A DNA stretch of 64,000 bases, taken from positions 1 through 64,000 of the forward strand of contig CAYJKO010000001.1 of NCBI GenBank assembly GCA_964371145.1, read 5' to 3'. Source of the DNA: CAUTNA01 sp964371145 (GTDB lineage: Bacteria > Pseudomonadota > Alphaproteobacteria > Rs-D84). The notes beneath the pieces are model-generated. The model did not search any database, was not told where the DNA came from, and worked only from the letters and a program-made list of their open reading frames with translations. Position numbers and translations under genes: made by a program. This document shows positions 46,467-54,603 of the stretch, in pieces (position 1 is the first letter of the stretch; every line of letters begins with the position of its first letter).

Positions 46467-46967
46467 TTATTTTTTTTTGCGAAATAATACAAATCCAAAT
46501 CCCAAAACCAATAATCCAAATAAAATATACAGCGGGGTCATAGAATTTTTTTGAACAGGTTTAATTGCAATTGTTCTTTCTTTTATAGTGCTGGGTTTTG
46601 TTGTGGGCTCATCATTTTTTTTTTCAGATTTCATTTTTTCTGTCAATGCATCACGAATATCGTCATTCATATTTTTTCCATAACCCTGGAAGCATTTGTC
46701 GCCAACAACAATAACAGGAATATATCCTTTGTCATAATTGCATTTTTTTAATGCGGCTTTAAAAGGTTCAATATTTTCTTCGGACGCTAAATTAATCGTT
46801 TCAATTTCGATTCCATTAAATTCTTTTACCAATTCATTGCCCAAGAAATCTTTTGCATGATGGCAATGTGGACAAGTCGGTGAATGAAATAAAGTAACGT
46901 CAGCAGCGCGCACAGATGCAAATGTCAAAATGGTAAGCAGCATGGAAAATATTCCAATTTTTTTCAT
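46467..46967 (-). CDS. membrane-anchored periplasmic thioredoxin-fold protein with CPHC
   Basis: A 166-residue protein. Sec signal (about 1-21, LLTILTFASVRA), a glutaredoxin/thioredoxin-like domain with FHSPTCPHCHHAKDFL (Cys32 and Cys35 region) and a cis-Pro-like GYIPVIVVGDKCF, then a Lys/Thr-rich linker and a C-terminal membrane anchor (LYILFGLLVLGFGFVLF plus RKKK). CPHC is the DsbA-type active site, so oxidation or isomerisation of periplasmic thiols is plausible. The anchor should hold it on the periplasmic face. Operon with cvpA. Confidence 0.8.
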   Translation of the reverse strand: MKKIGIFSMLLTILTFASVRAADVTLFHSPTCPHCHHAKDFLGNELVKEFNGIEIETINLASEENIEPFKAALKKCNYDKGYIPVIVVGDKCFQGYGKNMNDDIRDALTEKMKSEKKNDEPTTKPSTIKERTIAIKPVQKNSMTPLYILFGLLVLGFGFVLFRKKK

Positions 46968-46996
46968 AATTTTTCTCCTTGAAATTGTTTGTGTTG

Positions 46997-47025
46997 ATTA
47001 TAGAAAATAATCCGTTTTGACACAA
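46997..47025 (-). promoter_or_regulatory. promoter of the CPHC protein-cvpA operon
   Basis: Minus strand: -35 TTGTGT (47020-47025), 17-base spacer, perfect -10 TATAAT (46997-47002). Confidence 0.7.
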
Positions 47026-47052
47026 GCGGTTTTTTGACCGTATAGTTTCCTG

Positions 47053-47081
47053 TTGTTATTTTTGATTGTATCGAGTATAAT
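47053..47081 (+). promoter_or_regulatory. sodB promoter
   Basis: -35 TTGTTA (47053-47058), 17-base spacer, perfect -10 TATAAT (47076-47081). Confidence 0.75.
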
Positions 47082-47114
47082 TAATTTATATTACTGAAAA
47101 AAAAGGGGGTTAAT

Positions 47115-47702
47115 ATGTTCTTTCCGGATGAGTTTCCCGTTGCTTTTAATTTTGCGTCTATGCGCCCATATTTGTCTGAAAAAGCATTAGACTATCATTA
47201 TAACAAGCATTTTGCGGGGTATATTGACAATTTGAATAAGTTAATTAAAGACACTGATTATGAACATTTATATTTATATGAAATTATAAAAAAATCCGCG
47301 CAAAATAATGATGTAAAAATATTTAACAACGCGGCGCAAACATATAACCATGATTTTTTCTTTAAAAATTTAAAATCTCCGGATAAAAAAATGGACGTGC
47401 CGTCCGTTATTGCGAATGCTTTTGGTGGTGCGGATAATTTTAAATCTGAATTTAAAAATGCGGCAATGTCGGTATTCGGCAGCGGTTGGACTTGGTTGGT
47501 AAAACGCGGAGATAAATTCGAAATAATTTCTACAAAAAATGCAGATTGTCCGATGACAATGGGTGATGATGTTATGCCAATAATGGTAATAGACGTATGG
47601 GAACACGCGTATTATTTGGATTATCAAAATCGTCGCGCGGAATACATAGATATGATTATGGATAATTTAATAGATTGGCAAAAAATTGAAAAAAAATTAT
47701 AA
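47115..47702 (+). CDS. sodB: iron/manganese superoxide dismutase
   Basis: A 195-residue cytoplasmic enzyme that converts superoxide to peroxide and oxygen. Metal ligands are His28 (DYHYNKHFAGY), His79 (AAQTYNHDFFF) and the Asp and His of IDVWEHAYYLDYQNRR. GSGWTWLV is conserved. The AAQTYNH pattern fits FeSOD, but cambialistic use cannot be excluded. No signal peptide. Ribosome site AAGGGGGT. Confidence 0.93.
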   Translation: MFFPDEFPVAFNFASMRPYLSEKALDYHYNKHFAGYIDNLNKLIKDTDYEHLYLYEIIKKSAQNNDVKIFNNAAQTYNHDFFFKNLKSPDKKMDVPSVIANAFGGADNFKSEFKNAAMSVFGSGWTWLVKRGDKFEIISTKNADCPMTMGDDVMPIMVIDVWEHAYYLDYQNRRAEYIDMIMDNLIDWQKIEKKL

Positions 47703-47731
47703 AAAAAATCCCCAAATGGGGATTTTTTTAT
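47701..47731. terminator. bidirectional terminator between sodB and grpE
   Basis: AATCCCCA / TGGGGATT stem with A-run left and T-run right. Confidence 0.85.
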
Positions 47732-48222
47732 TTTGCAACCACAACCATAGCGGGGCGTAAAACTGAATCCCCAAACATATACCCTGTTTGTAATTGGGTC
47801 GTAATTGTATTGGTTGGTTTATCTGATTCTATCATTTGAATTGCGTTATGAAGCGCAGGGTTTAATATTTCACCAACAGATTCTATTTTTGTTATACCGA
47901 TATTTGCAAACGCAGAATCCATAGCCGCTTTCATAGCCAAAATGCCCGCGTCTTCTGGCGCGTGTGATAAAGCAGATTCAATTGCATCCATAACGGTTAA
48001 AAAGTTTTTAGATACAGATATCGCACGATTACGAATCGCGTTTTCAGCGTCCAACATACTGCGGCGGCGTGTGTTTTCTAATTCTGCAACGCATCTGATG
48101 TATTTATCATTCATTTCCGCCAATTTTTCGCCCATAATTTCTATTTCAGATTTTTCTGGTGCGATTGTTTCTGGTGTTTCAATTGCTTCGTTTTCGTTTG
48201 CTAAATTTTTTTTATCTTCCAT
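47728..48222 (-). CDS. grpE: nucleotide exchange factor GrpE
   Basis: A 164-residue DnaK co-chaperone. The long N-terminal helix region (EKLAEMNDKYIRCVAELENTRRR) and the C-terminal signature NPALHNAIQMIES and GYMFGDSVLRPAMVVVAK are present. Start 48222 has an AAGGGAAA site; a longer frame to 48276 overlaps tpiA. It is shorter than E. coli GrpE mostly at the N-terminus. Downstream of tpiA in the same operon. Confidence 0.93.
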   Translation of the reverse strand: MEDKKNLANENEAIETPETIAPEKSEIEIMGEKLAEMNDKYIRCVAELENTRRRSMLDAENAIRNRAISVSKNFLTVMDAIESALSHAPEDAGILAMKAAMDSAFANIGITKIESVGEILNPALHNAIQMIESDKPTNTITTQLQTGYMFGDSVLRPAMVVVAK

Positions 48223-48245
48223 TTTTATTTCCCTTGATATTGTCT

Positions 48246-48953
48246 TTAATTTTGAACTGATAATATTATAGGGCAAAGTGTATCCGTTTTCAAGGATGCC
48301 GAGCCAATTAATAAACCTGATACATTTGATATGGATGTAATTTTGGTAGCATTATCCGGATTTACGCCACCGCCATATATGATGGGTTTGTTTTCCGCGC
48401 CGATTTTTTTCAAATAATCCGCAATGAAATGATGAACAGATTCTATGTCTGTCGCGGTCGGAGTTTTTCCCGTACCAATTGCCCAACGTGGTTCGTACGC
48501 GATAATAAAATCCGAATTTTTATCGGCAGGTAAACATTCATCCAAACATTTTTTAATAACGTCAAATGTTTGGTTTGTTTCTTTTTCATTTAAATCTTCG
48601 CCCACGCAAATAATAGGCGTCAGCCCCGATTCTATCGCTCGATTCGTTTTTTGTGCAATTATTTCATTGGTCTCTGCAAAATATTGTCTGCGTTCGCTGT
48701 GGCCAACAATTACATATTCCGCACCGGTTTCCGCAATCATATCGGCCGATATTTCGCCTGTATATGCGCCAGATTTATGTTCAGAAATGTTTTGTGCTCC
48801 ATATAAAATATTGCCAAAATCAGCGTACAATCCGGTAAATGGCGGACATATAATTATACGATTGTCTGTTTTTATTTTTTTTAATTCTATTAATATTTGA
48901 CTTAATTGGTCGTTCGTCCCATTCATTTTCCAATTGCATGCAATTATTTTCAT
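48246..48953 (-). CDS. tpiA: triosephosphate isomerase
   Basis: A 235-residue glycolytic enzyme. Catalytic residues are in CNWKMNG (Lys), IVGHSERRQYF (His) and AYEPRWAIGTGKTP (Glu with loop 6). The phosphate loop GGGVNPDN is present. Start 48953 follows AAAGGT; the longer frame to 48986 is not supported. Pgk of the same pathway is at 57 kb. Confidence 0.96.
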   Translation of the reverse strand: MKIIACNWKMNGTNDQLSQILIELKKIKTDNRIIICPPFTGLYADFGNILYGAQNISEHKSGAYTGEISADMIAETGAEYVIVGHSERRQYFAETNEIIAQKTNRAIESGLTPIICVGEDLNEKETNQTFDVIKKCLDECLPADKNSDFIIAYEPRWAIGTGKTPTATDIESVHHFIADYLKKIGAENKPIIYGGGVNPDNATKITSISNVSGLLIGSASLKTDTLCPIILSVQN

Positions 48954-49013
48954 TGATTTACCTTTTGTCTTTTTGCTAGGATACACATACAGGATACTAT
49001 AAAAGGTGAAAAA

Positions 49014-50426
49014 ATGCTAGAATATTTACGTAATATGTCCGGAAAACCGGTCGCAAAAATTTTAATGGCCATATTAATCTTCTCGTTTGTGGGGTGGGGC
49101 GTTGCCGATTGGATTTTCAGTAATACGATACAACCAAATGCTTTGGTAACAGTTGGCGATTATGAAATCACAATGGATGGTTTTAATGCGGAAAAAAACC
49201 GCAGAATTTCTATGATGGAAGACGCACAACGTAAGCAAATATACACAGATGCAAAATTTGCAAACGAAGTTTACAGCGAAATTTTAACTGAAATGATTAA
49301 CGATTTGTTAATTGAAAACAAAGCAAAAGATTTGGGATTTGTCGTATCCGATAAAAGAATAGCTGCGGAAATCGCAAGTTATCCAGAATTCCAAGAAAAT
49401 GGCAATTTTTCATCTTGGAGATTTGATGCAATTTTAAACGCCAGCGGTCATACCGAGGCATCTTTTGCGGGATTCATTCGTTCACAAATGTTGCGTTCTA
49501 TGGTTATGATGGCGATGAATTATCCGGTTGCTGTTCCTGATTTCGCTGCAAAAGCCGCATATAACGCACGTTATATGACAAAAGACGTTAAATTCGCAAC
49601 TGTGAAATTTGCAGATCAAAAAATAGAAAAATCAAATGATAAAGATTTAGAAGAATTTTATAAGAAAAATCCAAAAATGATGCCAGAAACACGTGTTGTG
49701 GAATATGTATTAGTCGGTGCGGATATGAATAAACCAGATTCATATGATGCGGGATACAATAAAATTATCATGGCCGAAGATGAAATTATCGGCGGCGCAA
49801 CATTTGGCGATGCTGCAAAAAAATCAGGTGGAAAATATGTAAAAATCCCAAGCTTTGCAAAAAATGAAAAAATCAAAGATAAAATCGTAACCGATTCGAT
49901 TTTGGATCAAGTTTTCGGAATGCAACAAGGTATAGAAAGCGGTATAATCGAAACCAAAGATGGTTTTGCAATTGTACGTGTGTCTGAAATTAAACCAAGC
50001 TATGCGCAAAGCTTTGCAGACGCAAAAAAATCTATAATCAAAGATTTTGAAAAATCAGAACAAGAAAAAGTTGCTTATTTAAAAGCAAATGAAATCTTGA
50101 TTGATGTTAATGCAGGAAAAGATGTTAAATCATTAAAATCTGCAACTGTGTCCCGTATGGATGGCGCGCCAACAGATGTATTGGTTGCCGCATATGCAAA
50201 TCCGATTGGGGCAAATGTAATCGTGGAATCTGCGAATGCTTTTTATGTTTTATCTGTTGTGGGCGAAAAAATGCCAAAAGTCGATGATAAAAAAATGAAC
50301 GACATAAAAAAAGAAGTCGAAACAATGACAACACGTGGAATATTCGATGATTATAATTCTTATTTGATGCGTCAATATAAAATTGATTTAAATGAAAAAG
50401 AATTAGAAAAAATTATGGCAAAATAA
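49014..50426 (+). CDS. ppiD: PpiD-like periplasmic foldase (SurA N-like/rotamase)
   Basis: A 470-residue membrane-anchored protein. The start MLEYLRNMSGKPVAKILMAI and one membrane helix (about 15-37) match PpiD. A SurA-N-like chaperone region (about 45-190) follows with TEMINDLLIENKAKDLGFVV. The parvulin-like domain (about 225-340) is weak: KDGFAIVRVSEIKP is recognisable, but several residues of an active rotamase are not. PpiD sits at the Sec translocon and helps secreted proteins fold, suited to a genome with many cysteine-rich secreted proteins. AAAGGTGAAAAA ribosome site. Confidence 0.85.
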   Translation: MLEYLRNMSGKPVAKILMAILIFSFVGWGVADWIFSNTIQPNALVTVGDYEITMDGFNAEKNRRISMMEDAQRKQIYTDAKFANEVYSEILTEMINDLLIENKAKDLGFVVSDKRIAAEIASYPEFQENGNFSSWRFDAILNASGHTEASFAGFIRSQMLRSMVMMAMNYPVAVPDFAAKAAYNARYMTKDVKFATVKFADQKIEKSNDKDLEEFYKKNPKMMPETRVVEYVLVGADMNKPDSYDAGYNKIIMAEDEIIGGATFGDAAKKSGGKYVKIPSFAKNEKIKDKIVTDSILDQVFGMQQGIESGIIETKDGFAIVRVSEIKPSYAQSFADAKKSIIKDFEKSEQEKVAYLKANEILIDVNAGKDVKSLKSATVSRMDGAPTDVLVAAYANPIGANVIVESANAFYVLSVVGEKMPKVDDKKMNDIKKEVETMTTRGIFDDYNSYLMRQYKIDLNEKELEKIMAK

Positions 50427-50427
50427 A

Positions 50428-50459
50428 AAAAAGACGGTTTTTAAAAACCGTCTTTTTTG
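50428..50459 (+). terminator. rho-independent terminator after ppiD
   Basis: AAGACGGTTTTT / AAAAACCGTCTT stem followed by a run of T. Confidence 0.9.
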
Positions 50460-50488
50460 TTGACCGAATCTTTTTTATGTACTATGTT
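50460..50488 (+). promoter_or_regulatory. promoter of the third ankyrin-like cassette
   Basis: -35 TTGACC (about 50460-50465), 17-base spacer, -10 TATGTT (50483-50488), directly after the ppiD terminator. Confidence 0.55.
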
Positions 50489-50518
50489 ATATATAGGTTT
50501 AATAAAGGTATTTTTATT

Positions 50519-50878
50519 ATGGATAAAAATTTAAAAAAATATTTAAAAGAAGCTGTGGCTGCGTCAGATTATTATCGTGCAGACTTTCTATTAAATGTAG
50601 GCGCGCAATATGATATACATGGTTTTTCTTTTTATTGTGCATCCGATATGGCAATAATGTCGGGTGATATTAAAATGGTTAAACTGTTTTCTAAATACGA
50701 CAGAAAAATATCAACCAGAAGAATTGTGGGTTATCCGCCGATATTGTTGGCGAAAACTTATGGTTATGATAATGTTGCCAATTTTTTAAATAAAATCAAA
50801 AAAATGGAAAGTACACAAAAACAACAAACGAATGTTTTGAATACTTTTAAACAAATGATAAATAAAATCAAAGGTTAA
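50519..50878 (+). CDS. small ankyrin-like protein, cassette 3 gene 1
   Basis: A 119-residue protein with ankyrin-like helix pairs (LKEAVAASDYYRADFLLNVG; ASDMAIMSGDIKMVKLFSKY; ILLAKTYGYDNVANFLNKI). The ATG at 50519 follows AAAGGTATTTTT; an earlier in-frame ATG at 50477 lies in the promoter. No signal peptide. Confidence 0.7.
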   Translation: MDKNLKKYLKEAVAASDYYRADFLLNVGAQYDIHGFSFYCASDMAIMSGDIKMVKLFSKYDRKISTRRIVGYPPILLAKTYGYDNVANFLNKIKKMESTQKQQTNVLNTFKQMINKIKG

Positions 50879-50882
50879 AATT

Positions 50883-51419
50883 ATGACGCATCAAAAACCA
50901 AATAAAAAGTTCTCGGAATCATTTGATACTGTGTGCGCCGTTTCAATGACGATACTTTGTCTGGTGGGGGTTTTATCATTTGTTTTTGATGGTAATAAAA
51001 CAAATAAAAACAAACCTGTGCAACGTAAAGAAATAAAAAATGATACGGTGCGCGATACTGTTTATGTTTCTGATTATTCTCTCCATTTGGACGTTGTGAA
51101 AACTTTGTTGTCGGGAAATCCCGATAAATGTAAAATAGAAAACGCTTTGTTAACGTCTGTGAATGCGGGCGATACAACGTTGTTGAAAGTTTTATTAAGC
51201 CATTCACAAATAGAACACAGAAACGATCATATTTTAATGATTGCTGCGCACAAAGGTTATTTAAAAACGGCTGAAATTATTTTAAAAAAGGGCGTGTCTC
51301 AAAATATAAAAAATAGAATGTTATATGTTGCTATGTCGAAAAATGACAACGAAATGGTTAATTTATTATTGAAATATGGCGCTGTTTCCAATAATTTTAA
51401 TAAACAAAAAACAAAATAA
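50883..51419 (+). CDS. membrane-anchored ankyrin-like protein, cassette 3 gene 2
   Basis: A 178-residue protein. One N-terminal membrane helix (about 17-35, VCAVSMTILCLVGVLSFVF), a short basic linker, then ankyrin-like repeats from about 65 (ALLTSVNAGDTTLLKVLLSH; ILMIAAHKGYLKTAEIILKKG; LYVAMSKNDNEMVNLLLKYG). The helix probably places the repeats at the inner membrane; side unknown. Four bases after the previous gene. Confidence 0.75.
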   Translation: MTHQKPNKKFSESFDTVCAVSMTILCLVGVLSFVFDGNKTNKNKPVQRKEIKNDTVRDTVYVSDYSLHLDVVKTLLSGNPDKCKIENALLTSVNAGDTTLLKVLLSHSQIEHRNDHILMIAAHKGYLKTAEIILKKGVSQNIKNRMLYVAMSKNDNEMVNLLLKYGAVSNNFNKQKTK

Positions 51420-51449
51420 TAATAAATATTAAAACCAAAGGTGCGTTTT

Positions 51450-52136
51450 ATGAAAATAGTGGTCGAATTTAATAAAGGGGCACAGATTCAATATGATGTA
51501 GACGGGTTTAAAAAATTATTATTAACCAATAATGAATTTGATTATGTTAAATTTTATGACGGTGATGTTTTATCTGAATTTCCAAAATTTTTTACGTCCA
51601 GATTCATAGAATTTAATAACATAAAAGAAATATCAACGGATTTAGATTTGAATTTTGATATGGCGTATCTGCATATTTTAGATTGTGGTTTAAATTCCAA
51701 TATTAATTTGTCCGGTAAAAAAAATAATATTTTTATGAGAAATGTTAAATTGGGTGAAAAATTCCAAATTAATAAAGAAAACAAAGTTTTTAATTTCGGG
51801 CATGGTGGTGATATTTGTTTTCGTGATGTTAATGGATTGCACGGAAATATCGATGTTTCAGATTTTGAAAAAGTCGCATTTGAAAATACAAATTTAGATA
51901 AAACAAAAAAAATCTTCTTAAATGGATTTAAAAGTTCAGAAGAATTGAAATCAATGGGATTGATTAATTTTCCAAAAGACAAATTACCATTAAAATCTAA
52001 TGAAATGTTTTCTGTCGACCAAGAAATTTTCTATTTGAAAACAAAAGAAATTGCATTATTGAAAGAAATAGAATTATTAAATTCAAAATATGATAAAGTT
52101 AAATTACGTTTAAAAAAAATATCAAAGGAAAAATAA
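51450..52136 (+). CDS. novel protein, paralogue A of a tandem pair
   Basis: A 228-residue soluble protein with no recognised domain. The N-terminal KIVVEFNKGAQIQYDVDGFKK and a middle of short hydrophobic strands (YLHILDCGLNSNINLSG; FMRNVKLGEKFQI; NGLHGNIDVSDFEKVAF) suggest a small right-handed beta-helix or pentapeptide-like fold. A C-terminal coiled coil (TKEIALLKEIELLNSKYDKV) follows. It shares layout and the pattern LINFPKDKLPL with the next gene (LNNFPIENI). The ATG at 51450 follows AAAGGTG. Confidence 0.65.
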   Translation: MKIVVEFNKGAQIQYDVDGFKKLLLTNNEFDYVKFYDGDVLSEFPKFFTSRFIEFNNIKEISTDLDLNFDMAYLHILDCGLNSNINLSGKKNNIFMRNVKLGEKFQINKENKVFNFGHGGDICFRDVNGLHGNIDVSDFEKVAFENTNLDKTKKIFLNGFKSSEELKSMGLINFPKDKLPLKSNEMFSVDQEIFYLKTKEIALLKEIELLNSKYDKVKLRLKKISKEK

Positions 52137-52137
52137 T

Positions 52138-52800
52138 ATGCCGGTATCAATACATTATAAAAACGGGAAATCTGAAAAAATTAAATTTTGTGATTTGCAA
52201 AAATGTTTAAAAAATAACCCGTCTGTAACCGGTGTTACAATATGGAAAGAGGTTATAAATTCTTTGCCTTTTTCAAATAATGTAAACATAAATCATTTAA
52301 ATATTACAAATTCCGAAATAAATTTAAATTCTTTGAATTTTTCAAAAAATGTAAGGAAAACAAATTTTCTGCAATGTAATTTTAATCAACCGATTAAAGA
52401 TTATGGGATGGGATGTACATTAAAAATTCAATCTTCCAAAGGTTTAAAAGGGGATGTTAATTTGTCCAAATACTCAAATTTTTCATTATCAGGTTCCGAT
52501 TTATCAAATGTCACAAATATTATTTTGAACAAAAAATTATCAGAAAAAAATTTTAATCAATATTTGGGGTTAAATAATTTTCCGATTGAAAATATATCTG
52601 CATCAGATGAATTTAAATTGGGTTGGTTAAAACATAAAAAATCTGTATTGGGCGCAAAAAAATTCGATTATTTAATACAAAAATATCAAGAAGAAATAAA
52701 TTTCAGAAATAAAATGATGGCGGAGCTTTTATTAAATAAAATAGAAACGAATAAATTATTAAGGACAATAGAAAATAACATTAATTCTTTAACAAAATAA
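52138..52800 (+). CDS. novel protein, paralogue B of a tandem pair
   Basis: A 220-residue protein starting two bases after paralogue A. N-terminal VSIHYKNGKSEKIKFCDLQK, then strand-like segments with Asn and Leu (INHLNITNSEINLNSLNF; LKGDVNLSKYSNFSLSGSDL), then a LNNFPIEN motif and a long C-terminal helix (KMMAELLLNKIETNKLLRTI). The order of elements equals that of paralogue A, so a tandem duplication is likely. Ends at a terminator shared with ccrM. Confidence 0.65.
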   Translation: MPVSIHYKNGKSEKIKFCDLQKCLKNNPSVTGVTIWKEVINSLPFSNNVNINHLNITNSEINLNSLNFSKNVRKTNFLQCNFNQPIKDYGMGCTLKIQSSKGLKGDVNLSKYSNFSLSGSDLSNVTNIILNKKLSEKNFNQYLGLNNFPIENISASDEFKLGWLKHKKSVLGAKKFDYLIQKYQEEINFRNKMMAELLLNKIETNKLLRTIENNINSLTK

Positions 52801-52829
52801 AAAAATATCCCCATTGGGGGATTTTTTTG
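52801..52829. terminator. bidirectional terminator
   Basis: ATCCCC-ATT-GGGGGAT stem with A-run left and T-run right between the cassette and ccrM. Confidence 0.8.
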
Positions 52830-52841
52830 TATCTGTTTTTT

Positions 52842-53942
52842 TTAAGCCGCTTTTTGTAAACCTTTTTTAACATTGCGTAAATATTTGCGTAATTCATCAA
52901 TTGCAACCAATGTTCCATCTTTTTTCTGGGCTGACCAATAATCCCATCCGTTAAAGCTGACGCTGCGTTGAATTTTTGCGGCCATAACATGGATTGACGC
53001 CTTGCCATATAATGGATGTGTTAATTGCGCGTCTTTGGTTATCATAACGCGTTCTCCACGTGGGTTTACCAATGTTTGACCAACGTACAATAATCCTGCG
53101 TCCACCAATTCCGCAAAAGCAATTCTGATTTCTTCGCGTTTTGGTTTTGCAACTTCGATTTGTGACAAATCAATGGCTGATGTATTTTCAATTCTGTCGC
53201 GTGCGGCGGGTATATATGATTCTTCTTTTTCAAATCCGATAAAATTACGACCCAATTCTTTTGCGGCCGCGCCCGTTGTTCCCGATCCCATAAACGGATC
53301 CAAAATAATGTCGCCCGGCTTGGTGGATGATAAAATCACACGACGTAATAAATCCATAGGTTTTTGTGTGTTATGCAAGCTTTTGCCGTCTGAATTTTTA
53401 ATTCTTTCTTCGCCCAAACAAATATTAATATGCCAATCGGATCGCATTTGTTTGCCGCCGTTTAATTTTTTCATAGTTTCGTAATTGAATACATATTTTC
53501 CAGTCTTGGTCGGTGTTGCCCATAATAAAGTTTCGGTTGCATTTGTAAAACGTGTGCCGCGGAAATTTGGCATAGGGTTTGTTTTGACCCATACAATGTC
53601 ATTTAATATCCAAAAACCCAAATCTTGCATAATTGCACCCAATTTATAGATATTGTGATAGCTGCCGATTACCCACATTGCGCCGTCTGGTTTCAATACG
53701 CGTTTGCATTCAGATAACCAAGCACGACAAAAATCATCATAATCAGCGTCAGATTCAAAAGAATCCCATTCGTCGCGTACTGCGCGCGCAGCGGTTTGAT
53801 CTTCTGGTCGATACAAAGTTTTTGCCCCCAATTGTAAATTATACGGGGAATCTGCGAAAACTGCATCCACGCAACCGTCTGCCATATTTTTCATATGAGC
53901 AATGCAATCGCCGGCTAAAATTTTGTTTAGGTATTTTTTCAT
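52842..53942 (-). CDS. ccrM: CcrM-type adenine-N6 DNA methyltransferase (GANTC)
   Basis: A 366-residue beta-class methylase of the Caulobacter cell-cycle type, which methylates the A of GANTC sites and helps time gene expression. The catalytic motif reads DSPYN (residues 31-35) instead of the usual DPPYN, followed by the AdoMet site DPFMGSGTTGAA. WVIGSYHNIYKLG, PMPNFRGTRF and HNTQKP are strongly CcrM-like, and the extra C-terminal domain (about 270-366, ending WDYWSAQKKDG...) used for strand separation is present. The Ser may still be active, as the motif tolerates change at other positions. No restriction partner is adjacent, so it is an orphan methylase. Confidence 0.93.
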   Translation of the reverse strand: MKKYLNKILAGDCIAHMKNMADGCVDAVFADSPYNLQLGAKTLYRPEDQTAARAVRDEWDSFESDADYDDFCRAWLSECKRVLKPDGAMWVIGSYHNIYKLGAIMQDLGFWILNDIVWVKTNPMPNFRGTRFTNATETLLWATPTKTGKYVFNYETMKKLNGGKQMRSDWHINICLGEERIKNSDGKSLHNTQKPMDLLRRVILSSTKPGDIILDPFMGSGTTGAAAKELGRNFIGFEKEESYIPAARDRIENTSAIDLSQIEVAKPKREEIRIAFAELVDAGLLYVGQTLVNPRGERVMITKDAQLTHPLYGKASIHVMAAKIQRSVSFNGWDYWSAQKKDGTLVAIDELRKYLRNVKKGLQKAA

Positions 53943-54071
53943 TTTCTCTCTGTTATTGTAATAATATCACATTTTTGAGTAAAAAAAAACGCGCTCGTCG
54001 GAAAAAAATGAAAATTATGTCTTGATTTTTTCAAAAAATGCAATTTTTATGGAAAAAAATGAACTTTATTC

Positions 54072-54100
54072 TTTACAGTTAGCTATTAAATTGCTATTTT
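54072..54100 (+). promoter_or_regulatory. nrdR promoter, short leader
   Basis: -35 TTTACA (54072-54077), 17-base spacer, TGC plus -10 TATTTT (54095-54100). The nrdR ATG follows nine bases later. Confidence 0.6.
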
Positions 54101-54109
54101 ACAAGGGTT

Positions 54110-54601
54110 ATGAGATGCCCATATTGTAATTCTATAGACAGCCAAGTAAAAGATTCGCGCCCAGATACCGAAGACGCGATTATTCGTCGTCGCCGAATTT
54201 GTTCGGAATGTGGGGCAAAATTCACAACGGTTGAACGTGTGCAAATGCGCGATTTATTCGTTAAAAAAAATAATGGCGAATTACAATCTTTTGATCGCGA
54301 CAAATTAAAACACAGCATTAAATTGGCGTGCCGTAAACGTGACGTTACGGACGAACAAATTGAAAAAATATTAACATCTATTCATCGCAGATTAGAAGCG
54401 CAAACAAATGACGACAATACAGTCCCCAGCGAATTGGTCGGCCAATTGGTTGCAGATTCTTTGTTGAATTTGGATCCGGTTGCTTTTGTGCGTTTTGCAT
54501 CCGTTTATCACAAATTTACAAAAATTTCGGATTTCAGCAAAATAATAAATCAAATTCCTGACGCTGATGAAAACAAAGATAAAAAGACTACTTTATTTTA
54601 A
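54110..54601 (+). CDS. nrdR: transcriptional repressor NrdR
   Basis: A 163-residue zinc-ribbon plus ATP-cone repressor of ribonucleotide reductase genes. Zinc ligands are Cys3, Cys6, Cys31 and Cys34; the basic stretch AIIRRRRICSECG is typical. The ATP-cone spans about 49-139 (VKKNNGELQSFDRDKLKHSI). The protein begins at MRCPYC as the family requires. In many bacteria nrdR is near glyA or ribD; here it leads an operon with slt, rnhB and pgk. Confidence 0.95.
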   Translation: MRCPYCNSIDSQVKDSRPDTEDAIIRRRRICSECGAKFTTVERVQMRDLFVKKNNGELQSFDRDKLKHSIKLACRKRDVTDEQIEKILTSIHRRLEAQTNDDNTVPSELVGQLVADSLLNLDPVAFVRFASVYHKFTKISDFSKIINQIPDADENKDKKTTLF

Positions 54602-54603
54602 TT

